DNA of 64,000 nucleotides from Fibrivirga algicola (lineage in GTDB: Bacteria > Bacteroidota > Bacteroidia > Cytophagales > Spirosomataceae): positions 682,001 to 746,000 of the forward strand of contig NZ_WAEL01000002.1 in NCBI RefSeq assembly GCF_011742925.1, in the 5' to 3' direction. Below the pieces are notes generated by a model, which saw only the letters and a list, made by a program, of their open reading frames with translations, was not told the origin of the DNA and made no database searches. The translations under genes and the position numbers were made by a program. This document shows, piece after piece, positions 25,832 through 33,895 of the stretch; position 1 is the first letter of the stretch, and every line of letters begins with the position of its first letter.

Positions 25832-27607
25832 TCACTGCTTTTTTAAGGCGCTGATTTCCTGTTGTACAAAAGCCATCAATTCACCGATATGCTGCTTCGA
25901 AAAGTCGAACGGTACGCGGGCGGCGGCATAGATATCCCGAATGGGGGCCTGGTAGCCTAGCTTCAGGGCATCTTTGTAGCCCTGCAAACCCTGTTCGGCG
26001 TTTTGCCGGTAGTTTCGCCATACCCCGATAGCCCCCAGTTGGGCAATGCCATACTCGATGTAATAGAAGGGCACTTCGTAGAGATGCAGCTGCTTTTGCC
26101 ACACGTATTCCTTATAGTGATCCAGCCCGCTCCAGTCGGTCCTGTCATCGGCAAAGCGGTCGTAGGTACGTACCCAGGCAGCCCGGCGCTCGGCATGGTT
26201 GTGGATCGAACCCGACTCAGGCGGCGTGCCGTAGAGCCAGTGCTGAAACTGATCGACGGTGGCTACCCAGGGCAACGTTTCGATGATCGATTCCAGATGC
26301 GCCAGTTTGGCCCGGCGCAGTTCCTCGGGATCCTCGAAAAACACGTTCCAGTGGTCCATCGACATGAGCTCCATCGACATTGATGCCAGTTCGGCTACCT
26401 CCATCGGTGGGTTACGGTAGGCTTTCAGGGGTAGCTCGCGGGTCAGAAAAGAATGAACAGCATGCCCACCTTCGTGTACCATCGTTACCAGATCGCGCAG
26501 GCTCGACGTGGCGTTCATAAAGATGAATGGAACGCCTATTTCCTCGAGCGGATAATTGTAGCCCCCCGGTGCTTTGCCCTTGCGCGAATCGAGGTCGAGG
26601 TGTCCCATCTTCCGCATAATGCGCAGGTAACCACCTAGTTCACCAGTGGCGTCGAGGTGGTCAAAGCAACGAATCGTTTTGTCGACCAGGTCGGCAGCGG
26701 TGGCAAACGGCACCAGCGGCGGGTGCCCATCCGGATCTACTTTCGTATCCCAGGGCCGTAGGGTATGGACCGTTTCGTCGGTTCGCTGCAAGTTGGCGAG
26801 GCGATCGGCAGCTTGTTCATTCAGCAACGGCACCACCGCCTCGGCCACCGACTCGTGGAAGGTAAAGCAGTCTTCAGGCGTGTAATCGAACCGGCCGAGG
26901 GCAGCAAACATGTAATCGCGGAAATTGGCAAAGCCAGCATTCTGGGCAATTTGCTGCCGCAGTCCAATTAGCTTATCAAACAGCGCATCTAGCGTTTCAT
27001 GGTCTTTGAAGCGGCGATCCTGAATCAAAAACCAGGCGTTTTCACGCACAGCCCGGTCAGTTGATTGTAACAGATCAGACGCCTTCTGTAGCGTCACTTC
27101 TTCCCGAATACCGTCCGATTCGACCATGACCGTCATGGCACCGACAATAGCGCCATACTGCCGCTCTTCGGTTTGCATTTCGGTTTGCAGGGGTACGTTC
27201 TCTTCCCGGAAAATGGCACTGGCCAGTTGCATACTTCGCACCATCACCAGTTCGGCGGTAGTGGTCATCTCGGCCAGCCAGGCGCTACTAAGCGCTTTTT
27301 TGTCAAGGTCATTCCCCAGCGTGCTCATCATGGGCTGAATGGTCTCAATGAAAAAATTCAGCCGCTCAACCAGTTCTGCATTGGCCGTATCGCAGGTCAT
27401 GCGGATGTAACGCCAGGCAAAATTTTCGGACAGGTACGACTCCAGTTCGCTCCGGTCACTGAACCAGCGCCGCAGGGAATCGGCATCAGTAATGACCCGG
27501 TTCAGTAAGTCATCATAGAACGGTTGTACATCGGCCCAAGCGTGAAGTTCATACGCGTCGGGCAGGAAATGCCGGGGTGTCCGGGTAAGGGTTAATTCAG
27601 CTTGCAT
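25832..27607 (-). CDS. pepF: M3 family oligoendopeptidase F
   Basis: A 591-residue zinc metallopeptidase that degrades oligopeptides in the cytoplasm. The zinc motif HEGGH sits near residues 378-382, followed by the downstream glutamate in EVAELASMSMEL (E of the third ligand). N-terminal helices carry the usual ENFAWRYIRMTCDTANAEL region, and the substrate-binding HLYEVPFYYIEYGIAQLGA block is near the C-terminus. I start at the ATG at 27607 (MQAELTLT); a TTG nine bases upstream is in frame but unneeded. A short dyad lies just upstream (27618-27640). It is not in an operon with its neighbours. Confidence 0.92.
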   Translation of the reverse strand: MQAELTLTRTPRHFLPDAYELHAWADVQPFYDDLLNRVITDADSLRRWFSDRSELESYLSENFAWRYIRMTCDTANAELVERLNFFIETIQPMMSTLGNDLDKKALSSAWLAEMTTTAELVMVRSMQLASAIFREENVPLQTEMQTEERQYGAIVGAMTVMVESDGIREEVTLQKASDLLQSTDRAVRENAWFLIQDRRFKDHETLDALFDKLIGLRQQIAQNAGFANFRDYMFAALGRFDYTPEDCFTFHESVAEAVVPLLNEQAADRLANLQRTDETVHTLRPWDTKVDPDGHPPLVPFATAADLVDKTIRCFDHLDATGELGGYLRIMRKMGHLDLDSRKGKAPGGYNYPLEEIGVPFIFMNATSSLRDLVTMVHEGGHAVHSFLTRELPLKAYRNPPMEVAELASMSMELMSMDHWNVFFEDPEELRRAKLAHLESIIETLPWVATVDQFQHWLYGTPPESGSIHNHAERRAAWVRTYDRFADDRTDWSGLDHYKEYVWQKQLHLYEVPFYYIEYGIAQLGAIGVWRNYRQNAEQGLQGYKDALKLGYQAPIRDIYAAARVPFDFSKQHIGELMAFVQQEISALKKQ

Positions 27608-27617
27608 AAGTGTCAAG

Positions 27618-27640
27618 ATACAACATTACTGACGTTGTAT
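27618..27640. promoter_or_regulatory. Dyad ATACAAC-N9-GTTGTAT upstream of pepF
   Basis: Perfect seven-base arms separated by nine bases lie eleven bases before the pepF start codon. The spacing of arm centres is 16 bases, about one and a half helical turns, so it could be an operator or a weak leader hairpin. No partner regulator is identified. Confidence 0.3.
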
Positions 27641-27776
27641 AGGACGTTTGAATCAAGCTTTTTGTTGCAAATCAGCCCAATAAGACCACCATACAGGCAA
27701 CAAAGCTGCCTTGCCCGTTCATCTATTAAATGTACCCAATACCTGCCGGGTTGTCGTTGGGTACTTCTGTTCACAC

Positions 27777-27813
27777 AAAAAGCCCAGCCAGACGAATCCG
27801 GACCGGGCTTTTT
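27777..27813 (-). terminator. Rho-independent terminator after the AraC gene
   Basis: Arms AAAAAGCCC (27777-27785) and GGGCTTTTT (27805-27813) surround a GC-rich, partly paired loop. It is 39 bases after the stop of the AraC gene on the minus strand and ends in a T run. A second small inverted repeat, GTACCCAA/TTGGGTAC, lies further on at 27732-27764. Confidence 0.8.
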
Positions 27814-27851
27814 ATCGCGTACAGTTTAATGGGGGATATTCTCTTCGTTTA

Positions 27852-28778
27852 CTAGACGTTCATGAGTGATTCGCGACGGCGCATTTTGCCGGCGGGAATA
27901 CCAAACATCATTTTAAAGCGACGGCAGAAATAAGCCGTGTCTTTATAACCAACCTCGGCCCCAATAGCCCGAATGCTTTTCTTGCTGGTCCGCAGCAGCC
28001 CTACAGCGGCTTCCATGCGCTGGTATTCAATATAATCCTGCGGATTGATACCCGTCAGCATCTTGAAATACTGCCCAACGTAATCTTCCGATACGTTGGC
28101 TACGTTGGCCAGCACCTTGTTCGAGAGGTCGCCGCCGATATTGTCTTTTATATAGGCAAAGATGTCGATCAGGCGGGGGTCTTTAAAGTAGGTGCTGTTG
28201 GTCACCAGTTGCTCAACGAACAGACGCTGCTTCAGGATGTAACGAATCACCTCGATCACGATCTCTTCAGTCTTGATCTTGATCACCCGTCCTTTGCCGG
28301 CCACATCGGTCATGTCCTCGATCAGGATCTGCCGAATGGCCTGCGCCAGCGTTTCATCATGCTTAATGATGAACGGCGGCACGTCGAGCGAGTTGAAGAA
28401 GTTCACCGAGTCGAAGACCTTGGCCTCGAACGACACGTACCCAAACGAGTTGGGCATGGTGCTGATCCGCGTTGGGTCACGGTTGGCCTCGAAGTAATGC
28501 TCCCGGTGGGTCATGAACTCTTCGTTCGTAACCGGCTTTGGGTTCGACGGTTCACCATACGTCACCGTTACGTGTTTGCCACCCGGAATAAACAGCATAT
28601 CGCCGATCTCGACTTTCTGATGCTCTTCACCGTACGACACCTCACCGTTATATAGGATCAACAACGTATTCTCTACGTCGTAGAAATTCTTAATCACAAT
28701 AGGCTGCAGGATGCGGATATTCCGTGCCTTGATAAACTTCACCCCCAGCGATTCGATAATCTTATTGTAGTCTTCCAT
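27852..28778 (-). CDS. AraC family transcriptional regulator
   Basis: A 308-residue regulator. The N-terminal half is a cupin-like sensor region (VENTLLILYNGEVSYGEEHQKVEIGDMLFIPGGKHVTVTYG). The C-terminal 100 residues are two helix-turn-helix motifs of AraC type: LSNKVLANVANVSEDYVGQYFKMLTGINPQDYI and the recognisable SIRAIGAEVGYKDTAYFCRRFKMMFGIPAGKMR. No operon partner is present; both flanks are closed by terminators. The upstream region has two tandem copies of an 18-base repeat (28818-28853) that could be its own operator or tandem promoters. Targets cannot be deduced; a nearby acyl-CoA/FabG/MaoC set is one candidate. Confidence 0.9.
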   Translation of the reverse strand: MEDYNKIIESLGVKFIKARNIRILQPIVIKNFYDVENTLLILYNGEVSYGEEHQKVEIGDMLFIPGGKHVTVTYGEPSNPKPVTNEEFMTHREHYFEANRDPTRISTMPNSFGYVSFEAKVFDSVNFFNSLDVPPFIIKHDETLAQAIRQILIEDMTDVAGKGRVIKIKTEEIVIEVIRYILKQRLFVEQLVTNSTYFKDPRLIDIFAYIKDNIGGDLSNKVLANVANVSEDYVGQYFKMLTGINPQDYIEYQRMEAAVGLLRTSKKSIRAIGAEVGYKDTAYFCRRFKMMFGIPAGKMRRRESLMNV

Positions 28779-28817
28779 AGTAGGAAACGGATTGCATTAG
28801 CCGTGTTGCGCTGCAAT

Positions 28818-28853
28818 ATTGCACAAAACTAATAAATTGTACAAAACTAATAC
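28818..28853 (-). promoter_or_regulatory. Two tandem 18-base repeats with TAGTTTTG boxes before the AraC gene
   Basis: Two directly adjacent copies (28818-28835 and 28836-28853) share ATTGnACAAAACTAATA on the plus strand. On the minus strand each holds TAGTTTTG (28824-28831 and 28842-28849), an exact TAnnTTTG match. They may be two promoters, or a repeated binding site for the AraC protein overlapping its promoter. Confidence 0.55.
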
Positions 28854-28876
28854 AACCACAAAAGTTTCCATTCCAT

Positions 28877-28913
28877 AAAAAAAAATGGCCCTATTCACTG
28901 GAAATAGGGCCAT
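28877..28913 (-). terminator. Rho-independent terminator after the acyl-CoA dehydrogenase gene
   Basis: Arms ATGGCCCTATT (28885-28895) and AATAGGGCCAT (28903-28913) enclose a seven-base loop. On the minus strand the stem is followed by an eight-base T run (28877-28884). It closes the acyl-CoA dehydrogenase transcript. Confidence 0.93.
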
Positions 28914-28948
28914 GTACCTATAAAAATATAGTTTTTTTAAGAAACCAC

Positions 28949-30118
28949 CTATCGAACAAGTTCGCGAGCAATCACTAATTTTTGTATTTCTGAGGTACCC
29001 TCATAGATCTGGGTGATCTTGGCATCGCGCATCAGGCGTTCTACGTGAAACTCTTTCACGAAGCCATAGCCCCCATGAATCTGTACAGCCTCGGTAGTGG
29101 CCCACATGGCAATATCAGACGCAAACAGCTTGGCCATAGCCGCCGCCTGCACATAATCTTTATGCTCATCTTTCAGGCGAGCCGCCTTGTATACCAGCAA
29201 CCGGGCGGCCTCAATGCGGGTAGCCATCTCGGCCAGTTTGAACTGAATAGCCTGGTGCTCGAAGATCGCTTTGCCAAATGCTTTCCGCTCCTGGCTGTAT
29301 TTCAGGGCCAGTTCATACGCGCCAGCAGCGATACCAAGTGCCTGAGCAGCAATACCGATTCGGCCACCGTTCAGGGTCGACATAGCGAATTTAAAGCCAA
29401 AGCCGTCGTCGCCGATTCGGTTTTCTTTCGGCACTTTTACGTCGGTAAAAAGCAGCGAGTGCGTATCTGACGCCCGGATGCCCAGCTTATCTTCTTTTTT
29501 GCCAACCACAAAACCCGGTGTGCCTTTCTCAACAATCAGGCAGTTGATACCCCGGTGCTTTTTCTCCCGGTCAGTCTGGGCAATTACCAGCGCTACACCC
29601 GACGTGCCGCCGTTGGTGATCCAGTTCTTTGTGCCATTGACGAGGTAATGGTCGCCACGGTCCTCGGCAGTTGTGCTTTGCGAGGTGGCGTCAGACCCCG
29701 CTTCGGGTTCAGACAGGCAAAATGCGCCAATCATCTGCCCACTCGCTAGTGGAATCAGGTATTTCTGTTTTTGCTCTTCTGTACCGAACGCTTCCAGGCC
29801 GTAACAAACCAGTGAGTTATTCACCGACATAATCACGGATGCCGACGGATCGATTTTCGAGATTTCTTCAATGGCCAGGACGTAGGAAACGGTATCCATA
29901 CCGCCGCCGCCATATTCCGGCGAGACCATCATGCCCAAAAAACCCAGTTCACCCATCTTACGTACCTGCTCGGTGGGAAACTGCTGAGCATTGTCGCGTT
30001 CAACAATGCCCGGCAACAATTCTGTCTGGGCAAAATCACGGGCCGCTTCCTGAACAGCCAGATGTTCTTCAGATAAGTTAAAATTCAGACCCTGCAGGTC
30101 ATGCGGTGCCGTAGTCAT
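28949..30118 (-). CDS. Acyl-CoA dehydrogenase (short/medium chain)
   Basis: A 389-residue FAD enzyme that introduces the trans-2 double bond into acyl-CoA, passing electrons to ETF. Visible motifs are YGGGGMDTVSYVLAIEEISK, CLSEPEAGSDA, the FAD-binding WITNGGTSG and, near the end, the block GGYGFVKEFHVERLMRDAK. The catalytic base is E373 in IYEGTSEIQ, the position used by short- and medium-chain enzymes. It is closest to butyryl-CoA dehydrogenases of Bacteroidota. It follows the FabG-like and MaoC genes on the same strand but is separated from them by a palindrome (30183-30266), so it may have its own transcript. The three could serve fatty-acid oxidation or branched-chain degradation. Confidence 0.93.
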   Translation of the reverse strand: MTTAPHDLQGLNFNLSEEHLAVQEAARDFAQTELLPGIVERDNAQQFPTEQVRKMGELGFLGMMVSPEYGGGGMDTVSYVLAIEEISKIDPSASVIMSVNNSLVCYGLEAFGTEEQKQKYLIPLASGQMIGAFCLSEPEAGSDATSQSTTAEDRGDHYLVNGTKNWITNGGTSGVALVIAQTDREKKHRGINCLIVEKGTPGFVVGKKEDKLGIRASDTHSLLFTDVKVPKENRIGDDGFGFKFAMSTLNGGRIGIAAQALGIAAGAYELALKYSQERKAFGKAIFEHQAIQFKLAEMATRIEAARLLVYKAARLKDEHKDYVQAAAMAKLFASDIAMWATTEAVQIHGGYGFVKEFHVERLMRDAKITQIYEGTSEIQKLVIARELVR

Positions 30119-30182
30119 ATAGTGTTATCGATTGATGAAGTAAAAATACAACGAAAGTAGTATGCATGCATAACAATATTTA

Positions 30183-30266
30183 GTTTACCGTTTGAGGTTT
30201 GCTGTTGCGCTGCTAACCCGCGGTCACGTTGATTAGCAACGCAACCACAAACCTCAAACGGTGAAC
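30183..30266. repeat. Palindromic element A of the stop-codon-associated family
   Basis: Imperfect 36-base arms (30183-30218 and 30231-30266, 31 of 36 matching) with a 12-base loop. The left arm carries GTTTGAGGTTTGCTGTTGCG followed by CTGCTAACC, close to the arm of element B at 31031. The right arm ends 10 bases from the FabG-like stop codon at 30277. Confidence 0.75.
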
Positions 30267-30276
30267 GTCAAACACC

Positions 30277-31014
30277 TTACGACGCCTGCCCGCCGTTTAC
30301 GCCGAGCACTTGCCCGTTCACGAACGAGGCTTCGTCGGAGGCAAGATAGAGGTACGCATTGGCGATATCTTCGGGTTCGCCCATTCGCCGGGCTGGAATC
30401 AGCTTAATGGTAGCCTGACGGGCTTCTTCGGGCATGGCATCGGTCATATCGGTGCGGATAAAGCCGGGAGCAACGGCATTGGCTGTAATACCTTTCGAAC
30501 CCAGTTCTTTGGCCCACGTGCGACACATCGCCACCACGCCCGCCTTGGTAGCCGCGTAATTTGTTTGTCCGAAATTACCGTGTACACCCACCACCGACGA
30601 TGTACAGATAATACGGCCATAACCGCGCTCGACCATATGTGGTACCACTGCTTTAGTGCAGTTGAATACGCCTGTTAAATTAACGTCAATTACCTGCTGC
30701 CACTCCAAATGACTCATTTTTAAGAGGGTACGGTCACGGGTAATGCCGGCATTGTTGACCAGAATGTCGATCTGCCCATGCTGGTCGAGCACCGTCCGTA
30801 CGGCCTCTTCTACGCCGGGTACGTCGGTCACGCTTACCCGCATAAAGGTGGCCTTATGGCCCTGATCACGAAGGGATTGGGCTGTTGTTTCGCCTTCGTC
30901 GAGCATATCCCAAATAATGACGGTGGCCCCTTCGCGGGTAAAAATTTCGGCGGCAGACCGGCCAATGCCGCGTGCTCCGCCAGTGATGATGGCAACTTTG
31001 TTTTGTAAACGCAT
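30277..31014 (-). CDS. fabG: 3-oxoacyl-ACP/acyl-CoA reductase-like SDR (FabG family)
   Basis: A 245-residue classical short-chain dehydrogenase. It begins MRLQNKVAIITGGARGIG with the nucleotide-binding TGGxxxGIG, then NNAGITRD, the catalytic serine in CTSSVVGVHG, and YAATKAG (Y and K). The C-terminus GFIRTDMTDAMPEEARQ and FVNGQVLGVNGG are typical of FabG. It probably reduces a 3-ketoacyl thioester with NADPH. It lies between the MaoC and acyl-CoA dehydrogenase genes, separated from each by a palindrome, so it may act in acyl-CoA metabolism rather than in the main fatty-acid synthase; the main fabG is usually elsewhere. Two FabG-type SDRs occur in this window, here and at 39926. Confidence 0.85.
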   Translation of the reverse strand: MRLQNKVAIITGGARGIGRSAAEIFTREGATVIIWDMLDEGETTAQSLRDQGHKATFMRVSVTDVPGVEEAVRTVLDQHGQIDILVNNAGITRDRTLLKMSHLEWQQVIDVNLTGVFNCTKAVVPHMVERGYGRIICTSSVVGVHGNFGQTNYAATKAGVVAMCRTWAKELGSKGITANAVAPGFIRTDMTDAMPEEARQATIKLIPARRMGEPEDIANAYLYLASDEASFVNGQVLGVNGGQAS

Positions 31015-31030
31015 AGGGGTTTAGCTTACC

Positions 31031-31140
31031 TAAATGGTTTGATGTTTGTCGTTTGATGTTTGTTGTTGCGCTGCTAACCAACATGATCGCGGGTTAGCAG
31101 CGCAACAACAAACATCAAACGACAAACATCAAACCATTTA
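31031..31140. repeat. Palindromic element B: perfect 49-base inverted repeat
   Basis: The arms 31031-31079 and 31092-31140 are exact reverse complements over 49 bases, with a 12-base loop (31080-31091). Each arm contains two copies of GTTTGATGTTTGT and a GTTGCGCTGCTAACC end next to the loop. The outer end of the right arm coincides exactly with the stop codon of the MaoC gene (TAA read from 31140 to 31138). The left arm starts 17 bases upstream of the FabG-like start codon. Confidence 0.95.
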
Positions 31141-31608
31141 GTCAAACAGCAACATAATCAATTCGGCGATGCAGGCGGGTTTACTTTGCCCTTCCACCTC
31201 AAATACGCACTCAATGATGGCCCGCACACCGCTGGCCCCTTCGTTGGCGTTTTGTGGCTCAACGTGATGCAGCCACGCTTTCATACGTACCTGACTACCA
31301 CTGGGAACGGCGTTGGTAAACCGAATTTTGTTGGCTCCATAATTGATCGCCATTTTCACCGATTCCACTTTGTAAATCTGGGCCAGCAGGCGCGGTGCCA
31401 GTGAAAGCGTCAGAAAACCGTGGGCAATGGTTGTCTTGTAGGGCGATTCACGGCTGGCCCGGTCAGCATCGAGGTGAATCCACTGGTGGTCGCCGGTAGC
31501 CTCGGCAAATTGCTGAATCTGCTCCTGCGAAATGGTGATCCAGTCGGTGGTGCCCAGCTCCTGACCGGCATGGGCCGTGAGGGCATCGAGGTTTGGGAAT
31601 GTTTGCAT
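31138..31608 (-). CDS. MaoC/NodN-like acyl-CoA dehydratase
   Basis: A 156-residue hotdog-fold protein. The ATG at 31608 (MQTFPNLDALTAHAGQELG) starts the family-typical sequence; upstream residues from 31665 look non-coding. The active-site stretch is FAEATGDHQWIHLD, carrying the catalytic aspartate and histidine of MaoC-like enoyl hydratases, followed by TTIAHGFLTLSL. Together these mark the NodN-like subgroup. The enzyme would hydrate an enoyl-CoA to a 3-hydroxyacyl-CoA, which the FabG-like reductase encoded next could interconvert. Its stop codon is the outer end of the 49-base palindrome. Its start is only 40 bases from the divergent hydrolase gene. Confidence 0.87.
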   Translation of the reverse strand: MQTFPNLDALTAHAGQELGTTDWITISQEQIQQFAEATGDHQWIHLDADRASRESPYKTTIAHGFLTLSLAPRLLAQIYKVESVKMAINYGANKIRFTNAVPSGSQVRMKAWLHHVEPQNANEGASGVRAIIECVFEVEGQSKPACIAELIMLLFD

Positions 31609-31648
31609 AGGAATTAGACGTTGGTGTCTAGCATCCAACATCCATAAT

Positions 31649-32407
31649 GTGTTCACATTTATCAAATATGGTTCTGGGCCACTTGTCTGGCTGGCATTTC
31701 ATGGAATTGGTCAGGACAGCCGCTGCTTCGAGCCGTTCGCCGAAAAACTGGCGCAGACGCACACCATCTACAGCATTGATCTTCCTTTTCACGGACAAAG
31801 CCGGTTCGTCAATTGGCCCTCGATTATAACCAGCACGTACTGGCAAAGTTTAGTCGCGAAATTCACAGCCACCCACAACATCGATCGTTTTTCGGTGGTC
31901 GGCTTCAGTATGGGCGGGCGGTTTGCGCTGGTGACGGCCCAGGCCTTTGCCGCCCGAATCGACGAAGTACTTTTACTGGCCCCGGATGGCATCACACAGG
32001 ACCCCTGGTTCCGGCTAGGTACGTCGACAAAACCGGGCAGGGCTGTTCTCCGTTTTTTTCTCCGGCATACCACCATTTTGTTGGCATTGGGTCACGGACT
32101 GGTGCGTCTCAAGCTACTGAATGCCGCCCTACTTCGATTCGTGGAGGCAACCATGCAGACGCCCGAACAGCGCGACCAGATTTACCGCGCCTGGACGGGC
32201 TTTCGAACACTACAATCGAACGTACCTGCGTTTGCCAACACAATGACCGCCCATACTATTCGGGTACAGTTGTTCCTTGGTCAGTTTGATACGGTGCTGC
32301 CGCGCGCACATACACGCCCCTTGTTAGCAGCCCTGCCGACCTGCGAACTAACGGTACTTCAAACAGGCCATACCTCGCTGGTTCGGCGAGTGGCAGCGCA
32401 ACTGTAA
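31649..32407 (+). CDS. Alpha/beta hydrolase
   Basis: A 252-residue alpha/beta-hydrolase. The best start is a GTG at 31649 giving MFTFIKYGSGPLVWLAFHGIGQD, because the only in-frame ATG (31577) would run into the divergent MaoC gene. The oxyanion region AFHGIGQ, the nucleophile elbow GFSMGG, the acid GQFDTVLP and the final histidine in TGHTSLV are all present, so it is probably active. The substrate is unknown. The gene is divergent from the MaoC gene and may share its control region. No signal peptide is seen. Confidence 0.8.
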   Translation: MFTFIKYGSGPLVWLAFHGIGQDSRCFEPFAEKLAQTHTIYSIDLPFHGQSRFVNWPSIITSTYWQSLVAKFTATHNIDRFSVVGFSMGGRFALVTAQAFAARIDEVLLLAPDGITQDPWFRLGTSTKPGRAVLRFFLRHTTILLALGHGLVRLKLLNAALLRFVEATMQTPEQRDQIYRAWTGFRTLQSNVPAFANTMTAHTIRVQLFLGQFDTVLPRAHTRPLLAALPTCELTVLQTGHTSLVRRVAAQL

Positions 32408-32568
32408 AACGATCCTTTTGTTGCGCCTGATTGGGCCGTATAATCGAGAATAGACAAGAGTTATCCACACTTTGGGGGCAACGGAGTGTGGATAACGTAA
32501 TTAATTGTGGATTACTTTATTTTACCCCATTAAACTGAAGCATTACTTTAGGTCTATCTGCCCGAATT

Positions 32569-33006
32569 ATGTCGAATGAAATTGCTTTCTCCCTCGCCAA
32601 TGCGCTGGTATTTCCCCAGTGGCTGCTCATGCTGGCGGCCCCTAACTGGTCGGTTACCCGGTGGCTCACCCGCACGTTGCTCGTTCCGGCCCTGCTGGCT
32701 GTGCTGTATGGGTATTACCTCTTCACCAGCACCGGTGGTTCACTCAATTTTATGTCGTTTGCTACACTGAAAGGCGTGATGACCCTGTTTCAGCAAGGTG
32801 GAGAGCAGGTGATGCTCGCAGGCTGGATTCACTACCTCGCCTTTGACCTCGTAGCCGGCTGCTGGATTCTCCGCGACGCGCACCAACACAGTATTGCTCA
32901 CGGCTGGCTGATTCCCTGTCTATTGTTTTGCTTTATGCTCGGTCCACTTGGCATGTTACTTTACGTGGTCGTGCGCGGCATAAACGGGATGAAGTCAGGA
33001 GTGTAG
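32569..33006 (+). CDS. ABA4-like membrane protein (DUF4281)
   Basis: A 145-residue integral membrane protein with four hydrophobic helices. It matches DUF4281 (ABA4-like): the stretch WIHYLAFDLVAGCWILRDAHQHSIAHGWLIP and the closing CFMLGPLGMLLYVVVR are the conserved core. Plant ABA4 is needed for neoxanthin formation, but the bacterial members have no assigned role. It stands alone; a near-consensus promoter box (TTACTTTA) lies about 25 bases before the ATG. It converges with the hydrolase gene that ends at 33017. Confidence 0.85.
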   Translation: MSNEIAFSLANALVFPQWLLMLAAPNWSVTRWLTRTLLVPALLAVLYGYYLFTSTGGSLNFMSFATLKGVMTLFQQGGEQVMLAGWIHYLAFDLVAGCWILRDAHQHSIAHGWLIPCLLFCFMLGPLGMLLYVVVRGINGMKSGV

Positions 33007-33016
33007 ACCGTTTTTA

Positions 33017-33706
33017 TTACTCCCTGGTTCCAAGTGCTACGTCCTGAAGCCATGCCAAAATGGGAGCGGCTACCGTTTCTGGATGAAATACCAGATTGAA
33101 ATGGTCACCGGGCGTTTCGATGTAAGATTCTGTAGGTACGCGCAGAATGTTGTCAGGTCGGGTATGAATGCGCAGATCAGGGGTTGCCGGCAGAATGGCG
33201 TGTGGGGCCAGTAGTACCCGTAACTGCTGGTAGATGTAGCGCCGGGGCAGACTTACCATGTTACCGACAAGCATTTTGTGGAGCAATCGTGACTCGTCGA
33301 ACGGGTAACGCTTTAACGCGTAGTTGGACAGCCACCGGCTCTGCACCAGGCCTGCATAGACGAGTAGCCTCAACAGCTTGACGTTCCGGCTAAACGCAAC
33401 TACTTTCTTCACGTCTGTATACGATGAGATGAGCACCGCTTTACTGCCGGTTTGCGCCTTTAGGTTTGCCGCAATCCAGCCCCCCATCGAGTGCCCGATA
33501 ACAATATCATCAGCCCCAATCTGGTATGTGTGGGCCAGGTAAGCAGCCAGCGTCGATACATTAACGGTACTGTCGACCGGATTCCAACGGGCAAAATCAT
33601 CCTGTAAATTCAGCTTCACTACCGACTCAGCAGGCAACAGCGGAGCCAGCTTGTCAAAGATGGTCGGATTTTCGACGTATCCATGAATATAAAGTAGCCG
33701 GGGCAT
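33017..33706 (-). CDS. Alpha/beta hydrolase (YqiA/RBBP9-like)
   Basis: A 229-residue small alpha/beta hydrolase. It opens with LLYIHGYVENPTIFDKLAPLL, has the nucleophile elbow GHSMGG at about residues 71-76, and ends with a probable catalytic histidine in TPGDHFNLVFHP. The size and the VNVSTLAAYLAHTYQ segment before the elbow recall RBBP9/YqiA-type esterases. No lid domain is obvious beyond the helical insert near residues 100-160. The substrate is unknown. It is not in an operon with its neighbours, and it is divergent from the Tat phosphoesterase gene. Confidence 0.8.
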   Translation of the reverse strand: MPRLLYIHGYVENPTIFDKLAPLLPAESVVKLNLQDDFARWNPVDSTVNVSTLAAYLAHTYQIGADDIVIGHSMGGWIAANLKAQTGSKAVLISSYTDVKKVVAFSRNVKLLRLLVYAGLVQSRWLSNYALKRYPFDESRLLHKMLVGNMVSLPRRYIYQQLRVLLAPHAILPATPDLRIHTRPDNILRVPTESYIETPGDHFNLVFHPETVAAPILAWLQDVALGTRE

Positions 33707-33895
33707 AAAGTTGATCCAGGTTTTAGTGGCTTAAAGTACACGTTTTTACGGCGGCGCTGCAAGGTGACAACGCGATCAATTGTTATGGTACCGTTACGAA
33801 AATGGACTTATCTGGTTGAACCCTAACAGATTCATAATCGCTGATCAATATGTACGTCATAAAGGCAAACGACTTTTGTGGCAAGACAACCGACT

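Noticed and set aside
31031-31140. Palindromes as integron attC recombination sites
   Set aside because: GCTAAC and GTTAGC occur next to the loop, not at the outer ends as RYYYAAC/GTTRRRY core sites need. Flanking genes are ordinary and no integrase is present.
30183-31140. CRISPR array
   Set aside because: The two neighbouring repeats are single palindromes around a gene, with no regular spacer series and no cas gene.
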